From positions 1 to 10,827 of the forward strand of contig JAJYHS010000257.1 of the NCBI GenBank assembly GCA_021784635.1: DNA of 10,827 nucleotides, in the 5' to 3' direction. Made by a program: the position numbers and the translations under genes. This DNA comes from a bacterium (GTDB taxonomy: Bacteria; Bdellovibrionota; Bdellovibrionia; Bdellovibrionales; UBA1609). Below are positions 5,636-10,827 of the stretch, piece by piece (within the stretch, counting starts at the first letter, position 1; every line of letters starts with the position of its first letter). Below the pieces are notes generated by a model. That model saw only the letters and a list, made by a program, of their open reading frames with translations, was not told the origin of the DNA and made no database searches.

Positions 5636-6963
5636 TGAACCCGCAAAAATCATTATTTCAAAAGTTAATTATGCCGCTTATGATTTTAATCATGATTTTG
5701 ACCGGCTTTTTGATTTTCAAAAATAACCCGGAAATTATGAGCCAGCGCACTTTAATTTCGGTTTTGAAAAAAGATGCGCAAAAAAACAAAATGCAATTTC
5801 AGACAAAATACAATAACCCGGATTATCTTAAGGGCGCCGCTCCTACGATGACGTTGCCTGACCGCATGATCATCAGGCTAAAACAAGATTTATTTTTACC
5901 CGTTTCGCCTCACGGGGCTGCACCAAACGCCGAGTTGTCCGATTTTTTATACGGGTCTTTGATTTTATCCCATGATAGTACAACAATTAGCGTTCTGTCG
6001 TCTAAACTGGCAATGCCGTTATGGCGATTCAAAACGCCGCCCTCGGTTCAATTGGCATCGGGGCAATTAGCCGTTCTCGGCTCCGAGGTCATTGCGGCCA
6101 CGGTGCAGGGGGGGCTATACGCTTTTCAACTTAAAACGGGCCGTTTACTTTGGTATTGGCAAGAGTCAAATCCGATTGCGCGAATGCCGCTTGTTTACAA
6201 AAAGCACATTGTTCTCATTCGCCAAATGCCAAATGGTAAAAGTTGGTCAATAGATTTGTTCGATCCGGACCTTCGAAAAATTACGGCCGAAATTGCGCGA
6301 CTTCACTCTCCTGTAGCGAGCACTCCGCTAGTGTCGGACAACCTTTTAATTTTAGCCACGCAAGACGGGCGGCTGAAGGCCGTCGACATGTTAAAACGAA
6401 AAATTGTTTGGTCCAACGAGGGGGCTTATAATTTTACATGTCCTCCGTTTGCTCTTGGCCGGCACATCTACATATGCGACCAGGACGGATATATATTGTC
6501 TTACGATCGCAAGACGGGTCGGCACGCCGATGAAACCAATATCGGTACCGTGATAGAATCGCCGCTCGACGCCACATTGCAAACACCAATCGCAGTGGGG
6601 ATGGCTCACACGGGCGATCTTGTCGCTTTCGATTTTAGACACCGTAAGCGACTTTGGCGCTATCCCCTAGGCTCTGTGAACACGCGATTGCATCTCACCG
6701 AGATTAAGCTGACGTGGGAAAGTTTAAGGCAAATAAATTTTGATACGACAATGAACGGCTGGACAGTATGGACGGGGTGCCACGTTTCAAACATTTGCGT
6801 CTTTGATTTGAAGACGGGTCAATTGATTTATCGTTTTGATCTCAAGCATCGTCTGGCCGGCGATTTTCTCATTGTTCGTGACAATCTGGTATGGGCGCCG
6901 GTTCAAAACGGCGATCAAATTGGTTTTGAGCGGTGGCGCGAACCTAAACAAACTTCGCAATGA
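5635..6963 (+). CDS. Membrane-anchored PQQ-type beta-propeller protein (BamB-like repeats)
   Basis: The 442-residue product has one N-terminal membrane helix (about residues 11-28) with a basic start, so it is probably an inner-membrane anchor with the rest in the periplasm. There is no lipobox Cys, unlike BamB. After a polar linker, a beta-propeller begins near residue 110. PQQ-like repeats are visible: GGLYAFQLKTGRLLW (about 159-173), GRLKAVDMLKRKIVW (near 245), GYILSYDRKTG (near 285), GDLVAFDFRHRKRLW (near 327) and CVFDLKTGQLIYRF (near 389). Such repeats usually build a protein-binding scaffold; no quinone-binding or dehydrogenase residues are recognised. The ATG at 5635 overlaps the upstream TAA (TAATG), which supports coupling over the TTG alternative at 5617. 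Being in an operon with a polytopic membrane protein that has an extracytoplasmic domain suggests the two act together. BamB itself is a less likely identity, since no bam or der/engA-like gene is adjacent. Confidence 0.8.
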   Translation: MNPQKSLFQKLIMPLMILIMILTGFLIFKNNPEIMSQRTLISVLKKDAQKNKMQFQTKYNNPDYLKGAAPTMTLPDRMIIRLKQDLFLPVSPHGAAPNAELSDFLYGSLILSHDSTTISVLSSKLAMPLWRFKTPPSVQLASGQLAVLGSEVIAATVQGGLYAFQLKTGRLLWYWQESNPIARMPLVYKKHIVLIRQMPNGKSWSIDLFDPDLRKITAEIARLHSPVASTPLVSDNLLILATQDGRLKAVDMLKRKIVWSNEGAYNFTCPPFALGRHIYICDQDGYILSYDRKTGRHADETNIGTVIESPLDATLQTPIAVGMAHTGDLVAFDFRHRKRLWRYPLGSVNTRLHLTEIKLTWESLRQINFDTTMNGWTVWTGCHVSNICVFDLKTGQLIYRFDLKHRLAGDFLIVRDNLVWAPVQNGDQIGFERWREPKQTSQ

Positions 6964-7011
6964 GGCCTAAGAGTCATAAGAATGTTAAATGAAGTTGAGG
7001 AGAATTAGTTT

Positions 7012-7272
7012 ATGAACGCCGATTCTAAAGTTCATTCGGTAAAAATATATTCGAAAAAATTTTGCCCGTATTGTACTCGCGCGAAACAATTTTTTGCTGA
7101 AAAAGGTATCGCCTTCGAAGAAATTGACCTTTCGGATGATATTGAGCAGCTTGAAGCGCTTAAAAAGCAGACTCGACACCGGACCGTGCCGCAAATTTTT
7201 ATCAACGGAGAATTCATCGGCGGTTACACCGAGCTGATCGACGCGGTAAATTCTGGTGCGCTCAAATTGTAA
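7012..7272 (+). CDS. grxC: Glutaredoxin 3 (GrxC-type)
   Basis: This small cytosolic thiol-disulfide oxidoreductase reduces protein disulfides and glutathione mixed disulfides with glutathione as electron donor. The 86-residue length is typical. The dithiol active site is Cys18-Pro-Tyr-Cys21, followed by a conserved helix. The cis-proline segment TVPQIF (58-63) and the glutathione-binding GGYTEL (70-75) are both intact. The ATG has AGGAGA eight bases upstream (6998-7003). It lies 48 bases after the propeller gene on the same strand, so it may be read through from pgsA or have its own promoter. It is nine bases from the stop of the convergent MFS gene. A monothiol or iron-sulfur-carrier glutaredoxin is excluded by the CPYC motif. 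Confidence 0.95.
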   Translation: MNADSKVHSVKIYSKKFCPYCTRAKQFFAEKGIAFEEIDLSDDIEQLEALKKQTRHRTVPQIFINGEFIGGYTELIDAVNSGALKL

Positions 7273-7281
7273 AAAATTTTG

Positions 7282-8613
7282 CTACCTGAGCGGTTCGCGG
7301 CTGCGATCGCGCATCAAATAAAGTGCGACGATAGAAAGCAGGGCGCAAATCATAAGATACCAAGCGGGAGCCAAATTCGAACCCGTCGCACCGATAAGCG
7401 CCGTTGCAATAAGCGGAGCTGTGCCGCCCCCGAGGCCAATTCCGATGTTAAATGCAACTGAATAACCCGAAAGTCTGATATGCGACGGAAAGCGTTCGGC
7501 AAGCATTGCGGGAGCTGAACCCATCATTATGCCGTATGAAACGGCAAAGCCAAGTTGAGCGACGGCGAATTCGGCAAGACTTGCTCCTTGAGCCATTTGA
7601 AAAAAGAAAATGGCGCTAATGAGCGTCAATCCAAACGCTATAATCAGCATCGAACGGCGGCGAATAAAACGGTCGCCAAGCCAACCCGATATAGGCACTA
7701 CGACAATGGCGAGGGCCAGCGCAAATGTATTAACTGTTAAAGCGTAGCCGTTGTTGATCGACCCGAACTTGCTCGCAAATGTCGCGAAAAAAACCATGGT
7801 TAGGTAATTAGCGACCCCGTACCCCCAAGTAAAAATCGTAACAAGAATCATAGCCCGCGGAGCCTCTTTGAACGCCTTTTGAAGAGGCAAATTACTCTCG
7901 CCATCTTGTTGTTCGCAAGGCTCGTACCCAGTTTGTGTCAGCTTCGTGCGCACAAAATAGGCGAATACAGCGAGGGCGCCTCCCACAATAAAAGGAACTC
8001 GCCAGATCCATGTATGCGCTTGAAAGTGCGTCGAAAACATAACGGTGGCAGCGGCGAGCCCAGCCGCAACTAAGTAACCTAAAGTAGAACCAATATTGGC
8101 CACGCTGCCGGCGATACCACGAAGATGTCGTGGAGCTGTTTCGACTAAAAACGAAACTGAACCAGTAAATTCTCCACCAACTGAAAAACCTTGAAACAAT
8201 CGAACGAGCAAAAGCAAAATAGGGGCCCATATGCCAATTTGTTGATAGGTCGGCAATAAACCAATCATGGTTGTCGCCGCCCCCATCATGACTACAGATG
8301 CGATGAGTACGGCTTTTCTGCCGACGCGGTCGCCGATGTGGCCAAGAACGGCGCCACCGATGGGGCGCATGGCAAATCCGATTGCAAATCCGCCGTAAGC
8401 TCCCAACAATGAAGCAATCGGATTCGACGACGGGAAAAAGTGTGCGCCGATCAAAGGGGCGAGAAAACCATAGAGCCCGAAATCGTACCACTCTAGAACA
8501 TTGCCGATCATTCCGGCGCTGAGGCTTTCGGCCGAAAGATTTTCGTTTTGGTTAATCGAGTCCAAATTCGTGCGTTGAGCTAGAGATTTCTTCAGTAGCG
8601 CCTCCGAAGTCAT
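7282..8613 (-). CDS. MFS transporter, metabolite:H+ symporter (MHS) family
   Basis: The 443-residue protein has the twelve hydrophobic segments of the major facilitator superfamily and is an inner-membrane proton-coupled importer. MHS-family signatures are clear: GNVLEWYDFGLYGF at about 37-50, MRPIGGAVLGHIGDRVGRK at about 82-100 (loop 2-3 motif A), and RLFQGFSVGGEF at 138-149. A second motif-A-like GWLGDRFIRRRS lies in the C-terminal half. Known members carry proline/betaine, alpha-ketoglutarate, citrate or shikimate; the substrate cannot be fixed from sequence here. About 30 polar residues precede the first helix. The ATG at 8613 has no good Shine-Dalgarno sequence. A GGAGG lies just inside the gene but has only a CTG or a distant TTG after it, so I kept the ATG. 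It ends convergently with grxC, with no room for a separate terminator. Confidence 0.9.
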   Translation of the reverse strand: MTSEALLKKSLAQRTNLDSINQNENLSAESLSAGMIGNVLEWYDFGLYGFLAPLIGAHFFPSSNPIASLLGAYGGFAIGFAMRPIGGAVLGHIGDRVGRKAVLIASVVMMGAATTMIGLLPTYQQIGIWAPILLLLVRLFQGFSVGGEFTGSVSFLVETAPRHLRGIAGSVANIGSTLGYLVAAGLAAATVMFSTHFQAHTWIWRVPFIVGGALAVFAYFVRTKLTQTGYEPCEQQDGESNLPLQKAFKEAPRAMILVTIFTWGYGVANYLTMVFFATFASKFGSINNGYALTVNTFALALAIVVVPISGWLGDRFIRRRSMLIIAFGLTLISAIFFFQMAQGASLAEFAVAQLGFAVSYGIMMGSAPAMLAERFPSHIRLSGYSVAFNIGIGLGGGTAPLIATALIGATGSNLAPAWYLMICALLSIVALYLMRDRSREPLR

Positions 8614-8818
8614 TTTTAGTTATTTGATTGTTGAACGGCGGTCCCCACACGAGCCTTTCGCCATCAGATTTCGGCCCGCACCTTCCGCACGACTATTTTT
8701 TAATTGCAAGATTAAGTTAATTTTGCAAGTCATCGTGCGCAATCGGCGGTCGGCAAAAATGAAAATTATTTTGTTTAATGCGTGGATGATCGATTTTGGG
8801 CAAGTTAATCTTGATTTT
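8614..8818 (-). promoter_or_regulatory. 205-base leader and spacer upstream of the MFS gene
   Basis: No coding frame with a ribosome binding site is seen. On the minus-strand transcript the GC-rich part next to the gene can form a stem: CGGGCC (8673-8678) with GGCTCG (8650-8655), six pairs including one G-U, with a 17-base loop. Further from the gene are two copies of TTGCAAG (8704-8710 and 8723-8729), 19 bases apart and therefore about two helical turns, as well as AAGATTAA (8708-8715) and TTAATCTT (8805-8812). These could be regulator sites. No rho-independent terminator for the preceding DUF421 gene and no strong promoter could be identified. Confidence 0.25.
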
Positions 8819-9310
8819 TCATTTCGATGAGATATCAGATGATTTAATTACGCTGAGTTTGCCATCGGCCTCTAATATAGCGGCCTGAATTTCGTTTAGC
8901 TCATGAATCCCCTGTTCGCGTAACAGCACTCGAAGTTCGCTTTCATTCATGCGCTCTTTTACTAAGTGCTTTTGAATGATTTTTCCGTCGTGAATCAATA
9001 GCGTAGGGGTGCCCTCAAGAGCCATGCGAAAAAATCGGCTGCGAAAAGTAAGATGAGACATGGCAAGACTCAGGGCCACAAGAACGGCAGCAAGCAACAG
9101 TCCGCCGACTAACGAGTTATCTCCGCCGTTCATTGAATTTTGAACTGCATTGCTGATAAGCAAAAGCGCAACGAGATCAGTCGCAGTCATCTGCCCGAGC
9201 TCTCGTTTACCCGAAATTCGAAGCAAGATCACTATCGCAAAATAAACGGCTACAGCGCGAAGAATAAGATTCAAAGGAGCGACGTTGAAGTCCATCATAT
9301 TGTGCCACAT
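8819..9310 (-). CDS. DUF421 (YetF-like) membrane protein
   Basis: The 163-residue product matches the DUF421 family. It has two or three N-terminal membrane helices, the motif RISGKRELGQMTATDL at 31-46, the loop LISNAVQNSMNGGDNSLVGG at 51-70, another helix to about 85, and a cytosolic domain with GTPTLLIHDGKI near 100-111 and MNESELRVLLREQGIHEL near 121-138. It ends with the usual AILEADGKLSVI. Members of the family occur singly or in small sets in many bacteria; Bacillus YetF and its spore paralogues are the best-known. The biochemical role is not established. The start at 9310 has no clear Shine-Dalgarno sequence, and a Met at residue 5 or 6 is an alternative. It stands alone, with about 100-base and 205-base gaps on its two sides. 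Confidence 0.93.
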   Translation of the reverse strand: MWHNMMDFNVAPLNLILRAVAVYFAIVILLRISGKRELGQMTATDLVALLLISNAVQNSMNGGDNSLVGGLLLAAVLVALSLAMSHLTFRSRFFRMALEGTPTLLIHDGKIIQKHLVKERMNESELRVLLREQGIHELNEIQAAILEADGKLSVIKSSDISSK

Positions 9311-9411
9311 AATGAATTTTAGAATAGAGGCGACGGGCTCGGCCGTCTAGAAATAAATAGGGGCACACCGACGGCGAGTGGGCAAGTCTACAAAACACAT
9401 CTGGCCAATTT

Positions 9412-10107
9412 TTAAGCCACATTTTTTAAAGATATCAAACCATTGATGATCTGTTTGATTTGCTTTCGATCAGAACGTGACAAATTCATAAACATAATGC
9501 CAATACCGCGCGGATCTTCGCTCGAACGAACAATGCGGCCCAAACAAGTAAGTTGGACACCATTTTGGTTGAATTGAATTTTCATTGTTTCGCCAATCTG
9601 GCTGGGCTTGTGCAAATCGACAAAGCATCCGCCAACTGAAATGTCTAAAATGGGGGCCGTGATTTTTTCGCTATTCATTTCAAACACTCCATCGAATTTC
9701 ACAGGATGACGTTCAGGTCGCTCCCACCAACGGATTTTGGGGTTAAAGTAAGCTTCTCGAACCCGGCTGCGCGACATCAGGAAGAACGCCGCAACTACGA
9801 GTATCAGATCAACAAAATAAAACGGATTGAGGCTTTTTGGGTTTGCGATGAGCTGCTGTGTATCGGCGCCAATGATGACGGCACCAAAGATAAACAATAA
9901 AATATATCCCCAGGGGCGGACGCGCCAAACGCTATAGGCAGCGACAATACTGGCGACTCCGAAAAGAGCAATGAGTTCGATCATGCCGGCAGTAATTTGC
10001 GTCGTTCGTCCCATCGATTTTGAAACGTAAAGCAAAATGAGCAGTGCGATAGGCACCAGCAGCAGTGAAATTGAAATGGCTTTAATCGCCCATGGTTTTG
10101 ACTTCAT
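9412..10107 (-). CDS. Membrane protein with C-terminal PilZ domain
   Basis: The 231-residue product has four predicted membrane helices (about 7-30, 40-60, 65-85 and 97-111), then a cytosolic PilZ domain from about residue 126 to the end. PilZ domains bind cyclic di-GMP through an RxxxR switch and a (D/N)xSxxG motif. Here DISVGG at 155-160 fits the second exactly, and RWWER at 126-130, 24 residues before it, can serve as the first. GETMKIQF, GRIVRSSEDPRGIGIMF and the closing helix are typical. It is therefore a likely c-di-GMP-responsive membrane effector; what it acts on is unknown. The frame is open to 10221, but the ATG at 10107 has GGAG eight bases upstream, and the extra 38 residues are not conserved-looking. 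There is no motility or cellulose gene next to it to indicate its partner. Confidence 0.88.
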   Translation of the reverse strand: MKSKPWAIKAISISLLLVPIALLILLYVSKSMGRTTQITAGMIELIALFGVASIVAAYSVWRVRPWGYILLFIFGAVIIGADTQQLIANPKSLNPFYFVDLILVVAAFFLMSRSRVREAYFNPKIRWWERPERHPVKFDGVFEMNSEKITAPILDISVGGCFVDLHKPSQIGETMKIQFNQNGVQLTCLGRIVRSSEDPRGIGIMFMNLSRSDRKQIKQIINGLISLKNVA

Positions 10108-10112
10108 AGATG

Positions 10113-10119
10113 CTTCTCC
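10113..10119 (-). promoter_or_regulatory. Shine-Dalgarno sequence that sets the PilZ gene start
   Basis: Read on the minus strand, GGAGAAG lies five bases before the ATG at 10107 (eight counted from GGAG). It decides against the upstream in-frame start at 10221. Confidence 0.7.
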
Positions 10120-10238
10120 ATTTTGTTTAAGTTTAAGATAAATTTTTTGATTTGGTAATAGAGTTGCGCGGATGTGGATTAAGTCTAGCCGCCATATTGA
10201 ACTGGCCAAACGTCGGAGCAATTTTCAAATAACTGAAT

Positions 10239-10643
10239 TTATCGTCGCATTACACCGACGGCGTAGAGAATCCAGGCGATGATAAGCGAGAGCCCGCCGA
10301 GAGGTGTTGCAAAACCGATTATGGTCGGGGCTCCGAAAGCGAGCCAATAAATGCTCCCCGAGAAGAGCACTATGCCGATAATGACGAGCACTGCAGACCA
10401 GCGCAATAGTCGTGATTCGACGATGCAAGCCGTGAGCCCAATCGCAAGAAGACCAAGCGTATTGTAAAAGTGATAGCGTACACCTGTGGCAAAGATATCA
10501 AGCGCGCCGGGGGATAAACGTGAAGGCAGAACGTGGGCTTCGAGCGCGCCGAGTAGTGTGGCGACCGCGAACAGTACGCCGGCCGTGGCGAGAATCCAGT
10601 AGGGGCGGCATTTGGAACTCTGCTGTACGACGGAATTTTGCAT
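10239..10643 (-). CDS. DUF423 family inner-membrane protein
   Basis: The 134-residue product has four hydrophobic helices and the landmarks of DUF423 (YgdD/YwdK-like): GALEAHVL at 32-39 where the family usually has GAFGAH, a segment TGVRYHFYNTLGLL at 53-66 where YQ..H.LALL is usual, LFSGSIYWLAFG at 93-104, and TPLGGLSLIIAW at 113-124. Function in the family is not established. The ATG at 10643 has AGGAG eight bases upstream (10652-10656), a good start. The two departures from the usual motif (Leu-Glu for Phe-Gly, and Asn for the second His) are worth noting but leave the fold clear. It is followed by 131 bases without a gene before the PilZ gene, so it is probably a separate unit. Confidence 0.9.
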   Translation of the reverse strand: MQNSVVQQSSKCRPYWILATAGVLFAVATLLGALEAHVLPSRLSPGALDIFATGVRYHFYNTLGLLAIGLTACIVESRLLRWSAVLVIIGIVLFSGSIYWLAFGAPTIIGFATPLGGLSLIIAWILYAVGVMRR

Positions 10644-10827
10644 ATTTCTGGCTCCTTGTTTTTAATGTCTTGCTGCTCGGGGGTAAGATTAATTTTTAAT
10701 CTTCACTCTGGGGCAACGTCAAATTTCAAACTCATTTATAAGCTAAAAATAGTTTGCGGGCAAAAATAGAAGAAAATGTAATGAAAAACAACTCGGCCGA
10801 AAAAGGTCATGAGTTTTGAAAAATCTC
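10644..10827. other. Non-coding right end of the window
   Basis: This 184-base stretch holds the DUF423 ribosome binding site, the palindrome and promoter candidate described separately, and otherwise A+T-rich sequence. On both strands only very short frames are open. A minus-strand gene could end here from beyond the edge, but nothing supports choosing one. Confidence 0.5.
10685..10703. promoter_or_regulatory. Hyphenated palindrome over the likely DUF423 promoter
   Basis: AAGATTAA, three T, then TTAATCTT form a perfect inverted repeat with eight-base arms. On the minus strand, a TTGACG (10717-10722) lies 18 bases from TAAAAA (10693-10698), a plausible -35/-10 pair for the gene ending at 10643. 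The palindrome covers this -10, the classical place for a repressor operator. The repeat is directly visible; its role is inferred. It is A+T-rich and lacks a T-run of its own, so a terminator is less likely. Confidence 0.4.

Noticed and set aside
7303..7310. GCGATCGC palindrome in the MFS gene end
   Set aside because: It is a single eight-base copy inside coding sequence, easily chance; no array of such sites is seen.
7892..8491. Minus-strand open frame of 199 codons within the MFS gene
   Set aside because: It is the same strand in another frame, Arg/Trp/Ser-rich, over a well-matched transporter; it is an out-of-frame shadow.
8624..8830. Open plus-strand frame of 68 codons in the gap upstream of the MFS gene
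   Set aside because: It starts at TTG without a ribosome binding site, has unnatural composition and runs into the end of the DUF421 gene on the other strand.
9331..9350. GACGG/CCGTC hairpin in the gap upstream of the DUF421 gene
   Set aside because: It has a five-pair stem with no T-run on either strand, so it is not convincing as a terminator.
10740..10827. A minus-strand gene ending at the right edge, or a 12-codon plus-strand frame at 10781
   Set aside because: Two minus-strand frames are open for under 30 codons with no feature to choose between them, and the plus-strand frame is too short and lacks a ribosome binding site.

Overview
The window is a compact stretch of bacterial chromosome of moderate G+C content, read from a Gram-negative organism. 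It carries one partial and eleven complete protein-coding genes that I can support. Evidence for a Gram-negative host is the beta-barrel-like C-terminus at the left edge, two orphan genes with Sec signal peptides, and a membrane-anchored beta-propeller. The small Cys-rich zinc-ribbon gene and the general style fit a deltaproteobacterium or Bdellovibrionota-like lineage, but that is a weak inference. I see no rRNA, tRNA, CRISPR array, insertion sequence or phage gene. The content is mostly housekeeping and envelope genes.

Left part (1-2525): the C-terminal end of a probable outer-membrane protein (+) overlaps by three bases the stop of a convergent, unrecognised exported protein (203-901, -). 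Divergent from it is a 501-residue unrecognised exported protein (1020-2525, +). Its residues about 33-72 look as if they are read in the wrong frame: a natural acidic sequence lies in another frame between two A-runs. This suggests either two compensating homopolymer errors or a real double frameshift.

Middle (2534-7272): on the minus strand, glpX (class II fructose-1,6-bisphosphatase) is followed after one base by a small zinc-ribbon protein. Divergently on the plus strand, pgsA (phosphatidylglycerophosphate synthase, GTG start) overlaps a polytopic membrane protein resembling the HTTM / vitamin K-dependent carboxylase membrane fold (TTG start). That gene in turn overlaps a membrane-anchored PQQ-type beta-propeller protein. 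A glutaredoxin (grxC) follows 48 bases on. The pgsA-HTTM-propeller overlaps indicate a translationally coupled operon, and the HTTM-propeller pair is the part of the window most likely to be an undescribed functional unit.

Right part (7282-10827), all on the minus strand: a metabolite:H+ symporter-type MFS transporter, a DUF421 (YetF-like) membrane protein, a four-helix membrane protein with a C-terminal PilZ domain (likely c-di-GMP responsive), and a DUF423 membrane protein. Each has its own 100-200 base upstream region, so these look like separate transcription units. A perfect hyphenated palindrome sits over the likely promoter of the DUF423 gene, and its half-site recurs in the gap upstream of the MFS gene.
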